A stretch of 14,839 nucleotides of DNA from CAYOZL01 sp964408435 (GTDB taxonomy: Bacteria > Bdellovibrionota_C > UBA2361 > SZUA-149 > CAYOZL01): NCBI GenBank assembly GCA_964408435.1, contig CAYOZL010000056.1, positions 1-14,839 on the forward strand, written 5' to 3'. Under the pieces are notes generated by a model that was not told the origin of the DNA, ran no database searches, and worked only from the letters and a program-made list of their open reading frames with translations. Of the stretch, positions 1 through 7,924 are shown piece by piece (the stretch's first letter is position 1; every line of letters begins with the position of its first letter). Made by a program: the position numbers and the translations under genes.

Positions 1-162
1 AATCATAAATTAGATTTTGTAATGTTTGGAGGTTGGTATTCGAATGGAGCGAGAGGTAGCAACCCTGAAGTTAATCCTCGTCCGAATACAATTAGATACT
101 TGGACGACGTAGCAGTAAGCACAGAAAGAATCGGTTGCAGCAACCACTTACTAATGAACTAG
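1..162 (+). CDS. C-terminal fragment of a putative secreted carbohydrate-active protein (cut by window edge)
   Basis: Frame 1 is open from the first base to a TAG at 160-162 and gives the last 53 residues of a protein whose start lies outside the window. The segment FGGWYSNGARGSN (residues 9-21), followed by TIRYLDDVAVSTERIG (30-45), resembles the closing strands of jelly-roll proteins such as polysaccharide lyases and laminarinase-like folds, where a W-Y-S-N-G segment precedes a final R-Y-x-D-D-V-x-V-S-T strand. That likeness is from memory of the families. The catalytic part is not visible, so neither reaction nor family is assigned. A carbohydrate-active enzyme would fit beside the glycan genes that follow. 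The gene ends 227 bp before the next start and I see no convincing terminator in that gap. Confidence 0.6.
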   Translation, partial: NHKLDFVMFGGWYSNGARGSNPEVNPRPNTIRYLDDVAVSTERIGCSNHLLMN

Positions 163-344
163 TTAGGTAAAAAACTTAATTTAACAATTTTTGAATACAC
201 TTGTTAATAATCACTTAGTAATAATAGAGCTAAGAGTTAAGTCCTAAAATAGATTGCTTAGAAGCTAGCCTCGTAGATCTTTATTTTCAGATTACGAATA
301 CAAGCTCTTTTAATACAAGTTTTAAAACTGGTCTTTTAAAATAG

Positions 345-372
345 TTAAAATAATAGTAAGCTTACATATAAT
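345..372 (+). promoter_or_regulatory. candidate sigma-70 promoter of the FkbM methyltransferase gene
   Basis: TTAAAA at 345-350 (four of six to TTGACA) and a perfect TATAAT at 367-372 are separated by 16 bp. A start about 7 nt downstream would give a leader of roughly 11 nt before the ATG at 390. The surrounding sequence is very AT-rich, so a chance match is possible. Confidence 0.4.
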
Positions 373-389
373 TTATTGGTGTCAATTAT

Positions 390-1136
390 ATGAATTTTTT
401 AAAAAAGATATTTTTTCTATTACCACAACCACTAACTCTATTTTTAAAAAAAATTTATTATAAAAAAGTAATTTCAAATTTTGATTTCAAAAAAGAAGAA
501 AACCTCTCAGCTGTTGGCAGTTTAATTAAAAAAGGTGATTTCGTAATCGACATTGGAGCGAATTTTGGTGTCTATACCAGTTACTTGTCAAAAAAAGTAG
601 GAGAAAAAGGTAAGGTACTTTCTGTTGAACCTATTCCAAGCACATTCTCAGTTTTACAATATTTAATTAAAAATTTAAAAATGAATAATGTTACAGCATT
701 ACAATTTGCTATTTCTAATAAGGAAGAAAAAGTATTTATGGAAGTGCCAAACTACGAAGGAGGAGGTGGGTTAAACTTCTACAGAGCAAAAATTACTAAT
801 AACTCATCTAAAGATTCTTTTTCAATTGATTCAACTACTCTAGATAAAATTCTTTTAAATCATAAAGAAATTCCTAGCTTCATTAAAATAGATGTTGAGG
901 GTGTAGAGTTAGATGTAATTAAAGGTGCTAGTAAAACTTTAGAGTCTAAAAATACTTCTTTTCTAATAGAAGTCAGTGAAGACCCTGATAAAGATGGCTC
1001 TGAAGCTCATAAATTATTTAAAATTTTTGATAATGCAGGCTACAACCCTTATATTTTTGAAAACAATAATTTTAGGTTAAGGACTAAAGGAGAGAAGCAA
1101 ATTGACTATTTCTTTATTAAAAATCCTCCTCAATAA
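390..1136 (+). CDS. FkbM-family SAM-dependent methyltransferase
   Basis: This 248-residue protein is a class I methyltransferase of the FkbM family, which usually O-methylates sugars of surface polysaccharides or natural products. The SAM-binding loop is DIGANFGVYTS (54-64), the acidic end of strand beta-2 is VEP (79-81), and the family-typical KIDVEG sits at 166-171 before ELDVIKGA. The acceptor sugar cannot be read from sequence. The first 35 residues are basic and hydrophobic (FLKKIFFLLPQPLTLFLKKIYYKK) and could lie against the membrane rather than being a signal peptide. No good Shine-Dalgarno precedes the ATG; a candidate promoter ends 18 nt upstream. It stands 110 bp before the next glycosyltransferase gene on the same strand. 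The family call is firm; the glycan substrate is inferred from neighbours. Confidence 0.9.
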   Translation: MNFLKKIFFLLPQPLTLFLKKIYYKKVISNFDFKKEENLSAVGSLIKKGDFVIDIGANFGVYTSYLSKKVGEKGKVLSVEPIPSTFSVLQYLIKNLKMNNVTALQFAISNKEEKVFMEVPNYEGGGGLNFYRAKITNNSSKDSFSIDSTTLDKILLNHKEIPSFIKIDVEGVELDVIKGASKTLESKNTSFLIEVSEDPDKDGSEAHKLFKIFDNAGYNPYIFENNNFRLRTKGEKQIDYFFIKNPPQ

Positions 1137-1246
1137 TGACAATATCTAAATTTTTAAAGCCTTTCCTTTAATATGCTTATCAAATATACTAAGTATCAAA
1201 GAATATACATCACTAGCTAAAAGACTATAGTAAAGCATTAGGTGCT

Positions 1247-2407
1247 ATGAAAAACATAACAGATAAAAAAAAAATACTTTTTATTATTGGAGGACCAGCT
1301 CCTCCAGGCTCATGTAAAGCAGATAATAAATTTTATTTTCTATCTAAAGAATTATCTGGTTTTGCAATTGGCTCAACTTGGCCAGAAAAAGAAGATAGCA
1401 AAAGCTACATTGAATCAATTCAAGATACTTTTGGAGATTTTGAATACCAAGCTTTTAAATACTCAACTTTCCCTTCAATAATAAGAAATATAATCCATAT
1501 CTATAAGCTAACAACAATGAGTTCTAAAATTATTAGAACTAATAAAATTGACCTCATTGTGTGTTATGGCTTCCTAGCTACTGGAATCTCAGCATCTATT
1601 TTATCTTTCATATATAAACTACCTTTAGTAGTGCAAGTACCTGGACTACCTCACAAAGCATTGAATTATGGTAAAAATAAATTAAAATTTTTAAATAAAA
1701 TACTACTGAAGATATCAGTTAATTTAACCTTACTAAGAACAAAAGCTTTGCTACTTCTTTTTAAAGGGCAAATGGATGAAATCGCAGACTTTAAAAACAA
1801 AAAAGTTTTTATCTTTGGAGATTTCGCACCAATTTCAATGCTGAAAAATAAAAAAATAGATGAAAACATAATTTCATTTATAGGATATCCATGGGAATTA
1901 AAAGGAGTTGATATACTAATTGAAGCTTTTAAATTAATTCAAAAAAAACATCCTGACACTAGATTAAAAATAGCAGGTCATTGTCCTGATAGAAGTAAGT
2001 ATGAAGAACAAATAAAAGGTTATGAGGATAAAGTCGAGTTTTTTAAAGGATTAGAAAGAAAAGAATGTATAAATTTTATTGAATCAACTAGATTTTTTGT
2101 ACTCCCGTCAAGAACAGAAGGCATGGGGAGAGTTTTACTTGAATCAATGGCAGCTCAAAAAACAGTAATTGCTTCAAATGTTGATGGTATTCCACATTAC
2201 TTAGAAGATAATAAAACTGGTTTATTGTTTGAATCTGAAAATATTGTTGATCTTGCTGAAAAACTAGAAGTAGTGATTTCAAATCCAAGCCTTGCTGATC
2301 AGTTAGCTCTTAATGCCAGAAAAAATATTTTGGCCAAACATACAGAAGAGCATTTTGCTAAAAACTTCTCTTCTATGGTTAACGAAATTTTAAAAGATGA
2401 ATTATAA
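1247..2407 (+). CDS. GT4-family glycosyltransferase
   Basis: A 386-residue GT-B fold glycosyltransferase of the GT4 type (Glycos_transf_1), which transfers a sugar from a nucleotide donor with retention. The N-terminal domain begins with KKILFIIGGPAPPGS (8-22), a glycine-rich loop after strand beta-1. The C-terminal donor-binding domain starts near FIGYPWELKGVDILIEAF (211-228), continues through RLKIAGHCPD (239-248), and ends in the diagnostic E-x7-E stretch RTEGMGRVLLESMAA (289-303), with E291 and E299 expected to contact the donor nucleotide sugar. Length is normal for the family. It lacks transmembrane segments and would act on a lipid-linked acceptor at the inner face of the membrane. AGGTG just before ATG 1247 serves as a weak ribosome-binding site. 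Donor and acceptor are unknown. Confidence 0.93.
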   Translation: MKNITDKKKILFIIGGPAPPGSCKADNKFYFLSKELSGFAIGSTWPEKEDSKSYIESIQDTFGDFEYQAFKYSTFPSIIRNIIHIYKLTTMSSKIIRTNKIDLIVCYGFLATGISASILSFIYKLPLVVQVPGLPHKALNYGKNKLKFLNKILLKISVNLTLLRTKALLLLFKGQMDEIADFKNKKVFIFGDFAPISMLKNKKIDENIISFIGYPWELKGVDILIEAFKLIQKKHPDTRLKIAGHCPDRSKYEEQIKGYEDKVEFFKGLERKECINFIESTRFFVLPSRTEGMGRVLLESMAAQKTVIASNVDGIPHYLEDNKTGLLFESENIVDLAEKLEVVISNPSLADQLALNARKNILAKHTEEHFAKNFSSMVNEILKDEL

Positions 2408-2482
2408 AAACAACACGGAAAAAGACGACTCAATACCAAACTTAATACTTAAACATTATTGTAATAAAGCTTCATAATATAA

Positions 2483-3442
2483 ATGAATTATTTTATATCT
2501 GTAATTATAATTTGCTACAACGAAGAGTCGTATATAGACAAATGTCTAAATTCTCTAGTTAATCAAAATTACAATAAATCAGATTATGAAATGATACTAA
2601 TAGACAACGGTTCAACTGATAAATCAGTACAAATTGCCAAAAAATTCATCAAAACAATTCATATTAAACCTAAACTTGGCTTAGGAGAAATGAGAAACTA
2701 TGGCGCTGAACAAGCAAAAGGTGAAGTATTAGTTTTTCTTGATGGAGATTCTGAACCTGATCAAGATTGGTTAAAAAATATTAACGCTCTTTACTCTCAA
2801 AACCCTAACATAATCACTGGAGCACAATGTCTACAATCAGAAGAAGCAGGTTGGATACCTAAATCTTGGTTCTTTCTAAATACGACAGAAAGAGAAAAAG
2901 TTCCGGAGCTTTGTGCAAACAATTTTTTTATTTCTAAAAAAATATTTACTAATAGTGGGGGCTTCGACACTCATCTTACCTCTGGCGAAGATGCAGAATT
3001 ATTTGCAAGGCTTAGAAAAGATTTCGAAATTTACCAAGACTCTAAATTAAAAGTAGTACACCATAGAGACCCTAACGATCTAAAAACTTTTTTCAAAAGA
3101 GAGATATGGCATGGTCTTGGAGCGCTAGGATCATTTAAAATTAAAAAATTTGATAAACCTCTTATTGCCACTACTTGCTATCTCTTTTCCATTATTATTC
3201 TACTTATTAGCTTAGTTTTGAGCTTAGCATATTCATATAACGTCTTAGCTTTAATGAGCTTTCTATCATTAAACCTTATTGTATTAGCTACTCTAGTATA
3301 TCGAAAAAAATATATCCTAAACATAGAGCATGCAACAAAACTCTTCATATTATACCATGTATATTTCTTAGCTAGATCGATAGCTCTAATAATATTATTG
3401 TTTAAATTTAAACATAAATACTATAAGGACAATAAAAATTAA
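2483..3442 (+). CDS. GT2-family glycosyltransferase with C-terminal membrane segments
   Basis: A 319-residue GT-A fold glycosyltransferase. The N-terminus ISVIIICYNEESYIDKCLNSL (5-25) is the classic GT2 start, IDNGSTDKS (40-48) the nucleotide-binding strand, and LDGDSEPD (86-93) carries the metal-binding D-x-D. GGFDTHLTSGEDAELFARL (159-177) supplies the GED-type catalytic acid region. Three hydrophobic stretches at about 230-250, 254-272 and 286-307 anchor it in the inner membrane, as in GT2 enzymes that extend lipid-linked glycans. It lies 75 bp after the GT4 gene and 14 bp before the methyltransferase gene, so it is probably in one transcript with both. Sugar specificity cannot be read. No Shine-Dalgarno is obvious before ATG 2483. 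Confidence 0.93.
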   Translation: MNYFISVIIICYNEESYIDKCLNSLVNQNYNKSDYEMILIDNGSTDKSVQIAKKFIKTIHIKPKLGLGEMRNYGAEQAKGEVLVFLDGDSEPDQDWLKNINALYSQNPNIITGAQCLQSEEAGWIPKSWFFLNTTEREKVPELCANNFFISKKIFTNSGGFDTHLTSGEDAELFARLRKDFEIYQDSKLKVVHHRDPNDLKTFFKREIWHGLGALGSFKIKKFDKPLIATTCYLFSIIILLISLVLSLAYSYNVLALMSFLSLNLIVLATLVYRKKYILNIEHATKLFILYHVYFLARSIALIILLFKFKHKYYKDNKN

Positions 3443-3456
3443 CAAAACTTTAGAAA

Positions 3457-4431
3457 ATGAAAAATAAAAAAGATGAATCAATCTTAAGCATACTAAAATC
3501 GAATAAAGGCTTTAAAAAACCAAACGATTGGATTGATTATGCCAAAAAGCATAGTTTCAAACTTGTACCTGCTACAGAACTAAAGAATTGCCCAAGTTGC
3601 AAAAGTAAAGAATATTCAAAATTTGCACAATATGTATACTACTCAAATCTAGTCTCAATTCTATATTGTAAAAATTGTTTCCTCTATTTTTCTAATACTA
3701 GACTAAATGACGATATAATTAGCGAACATTTTGAAAATGCTTATAAAGATGAAGAGTATTTTATAAAAAGCAGAAGAAGAATATTTAAACAAATTTCTAA
3801 TCTTGTTTGCAATAATTCTAAAGACGGTAGCACCGTATTAGATATAGGCGGAGCAAAAGGACATCAATTAGATTTAATCAGAAAAGACAACTCTAAACTA
3901 AAGCTCACTCTTAATGATTTCTCACTTAAGGCTTGTGATTACGCTAGCAAGAATTTTGGCTTATCTACTATCCATGGCGATATTAAAGCAATTAAAGACT
4001 CTAATAAAACTTACGACACTCTTATACTTTCAGATGTTATTTACTATGAACCTAAATTAGAGCTACTTTGGGAAACTTTGCCTAAATTAGTTAACACAAA
4101 TGGTAAAATAATTTTTAGAATACCTAACCTACTTTTCCACATAAAACTACATCAGAAAATTTTTGAATTAAGATCCAATAAAATGGAAAAAGAATTACAA
4201 TCAAAAATTAAGTTTTTAAACCCTGAACATTTATATGTTTTTTCAAATAAGTATATGCGAAAGAAACTTAAAGAATTAGGATTCAACTCAATTAAGATAC
4301 TACCATCTGAATTGCTAGGTAATAGCTTTAGTAGTAAAGCGCTCTATTATCTTAGCAAAAGCGTATATTACTTAACGTTTAAAAAAATTATTATTAGCCC
4401 AAGTGTTATTTGTATTGCTAAAAAAGGATGA
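3457..4431 (+). CDS. zinc-ribbon SAM-dependent methyltransferase
   Basis: A 324-residue protein combining an N-terminal four-cysteine knuckle with a class I methyltransferase domain. The zinc-ribbon-like part is C45-x2-C48 and C71-x2-C74. The SAM-binding loop VLDIGGAKGHQLDL lies at 127-140, the beta-2 acidic region at TLNDFS (151-156), and a post-motif SDVIYYEP segment at 192-199. This layout (zinc-binding N-terminus, then Methyltransf_23-like core) is common among sugar C- or O-methyltransferases in polysaccharide clusters, where the Cys domain helps bind a nucleotide-sugar substrate. It begins 14 bp after the GT2 gene. Its stop lies 25 bp from the stop of the convergent Wzy-type gene, and I see no clear hairpin between them. 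Together with the FkbM gene it suggests a methylated glycan. Confidence 0.88.
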   Translation: MKNKKDESILSILKSNKGFKKPNDWIDYAKKHSFKLVPATELKNCPSCKSKEYSKFAQYVYYSNLVSILYCKNCFLYFSNTRLNDDIISEHFENAYKDEEYFIKSRRRIFKQISNLVCNNSKDGSTVLDIGGAKGHQLDLIRKDNSKLKLTLNDFSLKACDYASKNFGLSTIHGDIKAIKDSNKTYDTLILSDVIYYEPKLELLWETLPKLVNTNGKIIFRIPNLLFHIKLHQKIFELRSNKMEKELQSKIKFLNPEHLYVFSNKYMRKKLKELGFNSIKILPSELLGNSFSSKALYYLSKSVYYLTFKKIIISPSVICIAKKG

Positions 4432-4456
4432 ATTAAAAAACTGTACTGTATAGAAA

Positions 4457-5887
4457 CTAACTCACTTCTCCTAGCTCATCTATTTCAGCTTTAAATCTAT
4501 AGAAGAAATTATCTAGCTTAAGAGCATAATAATAAATAGCTAAAGAAAGAGAGAATAATAACCAAAAAGTTGGATAGAAAGCTACTGATACTGCCAGTGA
4601 AGCTGCTAAAGCACCTAATAAACTCGCAATCATTGCAGTAATTGCTGAACTTAAAAATTGTATTTCTTTATCTAGATAATTAAATAAAGTCATATTCTTC
4701 TGATCAACCTCCTCACCATTATTTTTACTTCTTCCAAGCTTAAGACTTAAAGACTTCATTTCAATAGTTAACTTTTTAAATTTCTTTTTAACTGAAAATA
4801 GTTGTTTAAAGCTTTGATACAAAAAAACAAATATAAATAAAATACCCCATATACCCATGTCTCCAAGTATTTGAAAGAATGCACTATGAGCTTCTCTACC
4901 TACTAAACTTTTCCTAGTTACTCCACTACCAGCTTCTTGATAATTACCATAATTCCATTTTGAATTACCAAGCCCTACTCCCATTACTGTATTTTTGGGA
5001 TCTTTCCACATCCTAATAACCATTTCCCAAGTTCTAATTCTCTCATCAATAGTACCTTCATCCTTAGCATTTAAGTCAGTACCAATAGACTCTATCTCTT
5101 CATAATATTTTTCAGGAACAAAAGGTAAGCTAACGAGAGTTACAAAAAAAGCAGTAAAAATCCATTTAATTTTTTTTCTAGATAAGAGGAACTGAAATAA
5201 AATCAGCACTGCAAATCCTATAAACCCACCTCTTGATTTAGTAGCAACGACTCCCAGTATACATAAGATACCTGCAAACATACCAAAAGATTTACTGATA
5301 AATTTCTTATTTGTCACTGCGTGTGTAAAACAAAATGGAATAATCGCAATTAATACAAAACATAAATCATTCTCATCGCCTAGATGTCCACCTGGTCCAA
5401 AACCAGAGTGAGTTATTCCCCATGCAGAAAGCATAAAACCAGAGACAACCAAAAACTTAATTATTTTCCTTAGATTGATCCCATACTGACATCCATAGGT
5501 TATTGGAATCATCATACTAAAAAAATATATCGCCATATCTCTTAAAGTAGAAAACTGCCATGCATCATTAACAACAAAATCTTGAATTATAAAAAAGCCA
5601 AATAAAAGCCTTATTAGTTCTACTACTAGAAACACTGCGAAAAGTTTATACTGAGTTGACCATTTATTTGAGAGCAATCCACCGGCAAAAAAGGCAGTAA
5701 TAATTGCAGAAATTATTGGCACTTTAATCTTCCCTAAAGCAGAGAGCCCACTAAAATCATGTAGCCTAGTGAAATTAAATGCTAAATTAAATATTAAAAG
5801 CCCAATTATTGTTCCTGAAATGTTCTTAGGACTAAGTAAAGTAAAGAACTCCTTGGATAAATCTTTTTCTGCTAACTGTCTGTTCAT
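4457..5887 (-). CDS. O-antigen ligase/polymerase (Wzy_C) family membrane protein
   Basis: A 476-residue polytopic inner-membrane protein with about ten or more hydrophobic segments, of the O-antigen ligase/polymerase superfamily that joins polysaccharide repeats or ligates glycan to lipid A core or protein on the periplasmic face. The family signature appears as KSRGGFIGF (217-225), a periplasmic-loop RIRTWEM (283-289), GVGLGN (303-308) and AHSAFFQILGDMGIWG (333-348), whose H334 matches the conserved loop histidine. A charged cytoplasmic-looking stretch with coiled-coil character (about 360-410) is inserted before the last two or three helices, an uncommon extension. It follows the GT-B gene on the same strand by 34 bp, so the two form an operon. 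Sequence alone does not separate ligase from polymerase. Confidence 0.87.
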   Translation of the reverse strand: MNRQLAEKDLSKEFFTLLSPKNISGTIIGLLIFNLAFNFTRLHDFSGLSALGKIKVPIISAIITAFFAGGLLSNKWSTQYKLFAVFLVVELIRLLFGFFIIQDFVVNDAWQFSTLRDMAIYFFSMMIPITYGCQYGINLRKIIKFLVVSGFMLSAWGITHSGFGPGGHLGDENDLCFVLIAIIPFCFTHAVTNKKFISKSFGMFAGILCILGVVATKSRGGFIGFAVLILFQFLLSRKKIKWIFTAFFVTLVSLPFVPEKYYEEIESIGTDLNAKDEGTIDERIRTWEMVIRMWKDPKNTVMGVGLGNSKWNYGNYQEAGSGVTRKSLVGREAHSAFFQILGDMGIWGILFIFVFLYQSFKQLFSVKKKFKKLTIEMKSLSLKLGRSKNNGEEVDQKNMTLFNYLDKEIQFLSSAITAMIASLLGALAASLAVSVAFYPTFWLLFSLSLAIYYYALKLDNFFYRFKAEIDELGEVS

Positions 5888-5921
5888 AAATTAATTATAA
5901 ATAATAGATACAATAAGTGTA

Positions 5922-6899
5922 TTAAGAATCACCCACTAGCTGCAAGCACTTATCAAAGTGTTTTTGCCAATCACTATTAAAAGCAGCTTTGTAGTCATTG
6001 ATTTTACTTTTTAATTCTTTTTCTCTCTTAAAAAACCCTTTCAAAGAAAGTTTAATAGATTCAACATCTACTTTTGAATAAACAAAACCATTTTTGAAAG
6101 TTTGCCTATTAATTTCCGTATCACTGATCATGCCAGGCACTCCCACTGCTAATGTTTCATATGCTCCACAAACAAGTAAATTATCTTCAGTTGTTAAATC
6201 AACATTCAAATTAGAATGTGAGATATAATTTTCAAACTCTTCAATATCTAAAAAATCAGTAAAAACCATAGACTCAGACTCATAATTTAAAAGTTCTTTT
6301 GCTTTTGATTTTTTACCAGTAATAAAGAATTTACATTTATCAGTGTAGGACTCTGCTGCTTTAATAAAAGCTTCAATAGGCTCATCTTTAGCAAAAGAAG
6401 AAATTAAAATAATATTTTGTTTAGTATTAGAGAAGGCTTTTGGTTTTTCTTTTTTTTCTATCATCTTGGGCAATTTATCAGGCAGTATCAATACTTTTTT
6501 TGATTCTACTGGCAAAGATTTTGCAAAGCCTACATTTGTAAGAATAATAAAATCGCATTTATCTAAGATATATTTTGTAAAAGACTTCACAATGAAGTTA
6601 GAGTCCTCTAGATATCTTATTATATAATTATGAGCATCTACAACTAAAGTGTAATTAAAAAGAGACTTAAAAATTGCACATAAAACACATAAGACTATTG
6701 ATGGACACTGAACAAAAACAATTTTTGGCCTATTAAACAATAGTGCAACTGTTTTAATAGAAGACTTTAAGTAACGTATAATTTTATTCTCCCTAGAGTA
6801 ATCTAAGGGGAAATAATTACATTTAAAAGCAGAAGCCAACTCTACATTTCGACGTTGAGTCTCCCAAGTAATCCAATATAAATCGTTCTCTTTTTTCAC
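5922..6899 (-). CDS. GT-B (GT4-like) glycosyltransferase with GTG start
   Basis: A 325-residue divergent GT-B fold protein. The first domain includes LYWITWETQRRNVELASAF (7-25), a truncated-looking start for a Rossmann strand and glycine-poor loop, then IVFVQCPSIV (60-69) and LVVDAHN (85-91). The second domain starts near IILISSFAKDEPIEAF (163-178), and the donor-site segment is DNLLVCGAYETLAVGVPGMI (239-258), with E248 in the position of the second glutamate of E-x7-E. The start is GTG; an in-frame TAA immediately upstream rules out an earlier start, and homology-like sequence begins within the first ten residues. It is short for GT4 (usually about 350-400). It is the first gene of a two-gene operon with the Wzy-type gene. 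Donor and acceptor unknown. Confidence 0.8.
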   Translation of the reverse strand: MKKENDLYWITWETQRRNVELASAFKCNYFPLDYSRENKIIRYLKSSIKTVALLFNRPKIVFVQCPSIVLCVLCAIFKSLFNYTLVVDAHNYIIRYLEDSNFIVKSFTKYILDKCDFIILTNVGFAKSLPVESKKVLILPDKLPKMIEKKEKPKAFSNTKQNIILISSFAKDEPIEAFIKAAESYTDKCKFFITGKKSKAKELLNYESESMVFTDFLDIEEFENYISHSNLNVDLTTEDNLLVCGAYETLAVGVPGMISDTEINRQTFKNGFVYSKVDVESIKLSLKGFFKREKELKSKINDYKAAFNSDWQKHFDKCLQLVGDS

Positions 6900-6906
6900 T
6901 TAATAA

Positions 6907-6935
6907 TTTGTAGTTCATTATCTAGTGAATAGCAA
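6907..6935 (-). promoter_or_regulatory. candidate promoter of the GT-B/Wzy operon
   Basis: Reading the minus strand, TTGCTA (6935-6930) and TACAAA (6912-6907) are spaced by 17 bp, each four of six to consensus. The -35 lies in the left arm of the inverted repeat at 6928-6961. A start near 6900 would make the transcript essentially leaderless at the GTG. Weak evidence from sequence only. Confidence 0.3.
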
Positions 6936-6961
6936 AATTAATAAAAGCATATTTTGCTATT
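6928..6961. repeat. 11-bp perfect inverted repeat in a divergent promoter region
   Basis: AATAGCAAAAT at 6928-6938 and ATTTTGCTATT at 6951-6961 are perfect reverse complements around a 12-bp spacer. The repeat sits in the 94-bp gap between the divergent GT-B and sigma-factor genes. Each arm supplies a TTGCTA that could be an outward-facing -35 box, so the element could be an operator for a dimeric regulator controlling both directions. Confidence 0.6.
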
Positions 6962-6982
6962 GTAGATCATTTAAGATAAATT
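6954..6982 (+). promoter_or_regulatory. candidate promoter of the sigma-factor operon
   Basis: TTGCTA (6954-6959) and TAAATT (6977-6982) are spaced by 17 bp, each four of six to consensus. The -35 overlaps the right arm of the inverted repeat at 6928-6961. A start near 6989 leaves about 5 nt before the ATG at 6994. The match is weak; an ECF-type promoter was not recognised. Confidence 0.3.
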
Positions 6983-6993
6983 AAGCACCTGTA

Positions 6994-7578
6994 ATGCCTA
7001 ATACTAAAAAAAACCTAAAAGACATTGACCCAGAATCATGGATCAACGATTTTGGTGATGATCTCTACAGATTTGCACTCTCAAAACTAAGAAACGAATC
7101 ACAAGCAGAAGATTTCGTACAGGAAACATTCATGACTGCTTTTAAAAAACTTGATTCTTTCGAAGGTCGCTCAAGTATTAAAACATGGCTTTTCACAATT
7201 ATAAAGAATAAAATAATAGATTACTACAGAAGTTCAAGATACAAACTACAAGATAGCAATAACGCTACTCTTGAAGAAACTTTAGAAATAAATAGCTTTA
7301 ATCATTTCGGTATTTGGAAAACATACGTTACCGACTGGTCTAGCGACCCGCATTTAAATTTAGAGAATAAAGATTTCCAAAAAGCTCTATTAACTTGCAT
7401 TGAAAAACTACCTGAAAAACACCAAAAAGCTTTCACAATGAGATTTATTGAAGAGTTAGAGACTAAAGACATTTGTAAAGCTCTTAATATTACTTCGTCT
7501 AATTATTGGATGATTTTGTATCGTAGTAGAATGGCTCTAAGAGATTGCCTTGAGAAAAACTGGACAAAAAGCAAATAA
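6994..7578 (+). CDS. ECF-type RNA polymerase sigma factor
   Basis: A 194-residue extracytoplasmic-function sigma factor with only regions 2 and 4. Region 2 spans about 22-82: DDLYRFALSKLRNESQAEDF (22-41) and QETFMTAFKKLDSFEGRSSI (43-62), then KTWLFTIIKNKIIDYYR (63-79), which contacts the -10 and core polymerase. Region 4 spans about 127-190, with LPEKHQKAFTMRFIEELET (139-157) and the helix-turn-helix ICKALNITSSNYWMILYRSRMALRDCLEKNW (160-190, key residues N165, T167, W172, R177, R179) for the -35. The ending A-L-R-x-C-L-x-x-N-W is typical of a proteobacterial ECF group that is paired with a small zinc anti-sigma protein. The next gene, 30 bp downstream, is that partner. Its regulon is unknown; position inside the glycan locus suggests surface-polysaccharide or envelope control. 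Confidence 0.95.
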   Translation: MPNTKKNLKDIDPESWINDFGDDLYRFALSKLRNESQAEDFVQETFMTAFKKLDSFEGRSSIKTWLFTIIKNKIIDYYRSSRYKLQDSNNATLEETLEINSFNHFGIWKTYVTDWSSDPHLNLENKDFQKALLTCIEKLPEKHQKAFTMRFIEELETKDICKALNITSSNYWMILYRSRMALRDCLEKNWTKSK

Positions 7579-7608
7579 TATAAGCGCAAAATAAATATAA
7601 AAAAAACT

Positions 7609-7896
7609 ATGACTAAGAAAAAAAACCTCTTTAATAATTTATTCTACAAGTTCTCTTGTCAACACTACTCTGAGCTAGCTAGCAAGTCTCTAGATACTGG
7701 CTTATCGGCTAGAGAATCCTTTCTTCTTAAGCTACACCATGTTCTTTGCCTACTTTGTAGAAGATGCAAAGCTCAAATTGAAAGAATTGAAAACACTTGC
7801 TGCTCTATGGCAAAAGAAAATAAGCTTATTCCAAACTCAGACTCAATTAAGCTTAGTCAAGAGTGTAAGGACAAGATTAAACAGAAGATATGCTAA
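7609..7896 (+). CDS. small soluble zinc-binding anti-sigma factor (ZAS type)
   Basis: A 95-residue protein placed 30 bp after the ECF sigma gene. It shows the zinc-associated anti-sigma pattern: C17 in SCQHYSELASKSLD, then H43-x3-C47-x2-C50 in LHHVLCLLCRRCKAQ. The segment matches, from memory, the short putative zinc-finger proteins encoded with this sigma group, which bind and silence region 2/4 of the sigma factor. No transmembrane helix is present, so it is cytoplasmic and would sense an internal signal, possibly redox through its many cysteines (C17, C47, C50, C53, C64, C65, C86, C95), rather than relay one across the membrane. A shifted reading frame overlaps it but lacks any recognisable motif. 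The following glycosyltransferase starts 28 bp later, implying one transcript. Confidence 0.82.
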   Translation: MTKKKNLFNNLFYKFSCQHYSELASKSLDTGLSARESFLLKLHHVLCLLCRRCKAQIERIENTCCSMAKENKLIPNSDSIKLSQECKDKIKQKIC

Positions 7897-7924
7897 AGCT
7901 ATAAATATAACTCATGACTAGCAT

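Noticed and set aside
163..389. Hairpin CTTAG...CTAAG as terminator of the first partial gene
   Set aside because: Only five base pairs with an 11-nt loop and no following T run; too weak to call.
1287..1481. Open frame of 64 codons inside the first GT4 gene
   Set aside because: It lies in another frame of a clearly assigned glycosyltransferase gene and has no motif or ribosome-binding site of its own.
4432..4456. Terminator between the convergent methyltransferase and Wzy-type genes
   Set aside because: The 25-bp gap has no GC-rich stem or useful inverted repeat; termination may be inside a coding region or absent.
7739..7921. 60-codon frame overlapping the anti-sigma gene
   Set aside because: The alternative frame contains the Cys/His pattern of the ZAS protein and is correctly spaced after the sigma gene; this one shows no motif.
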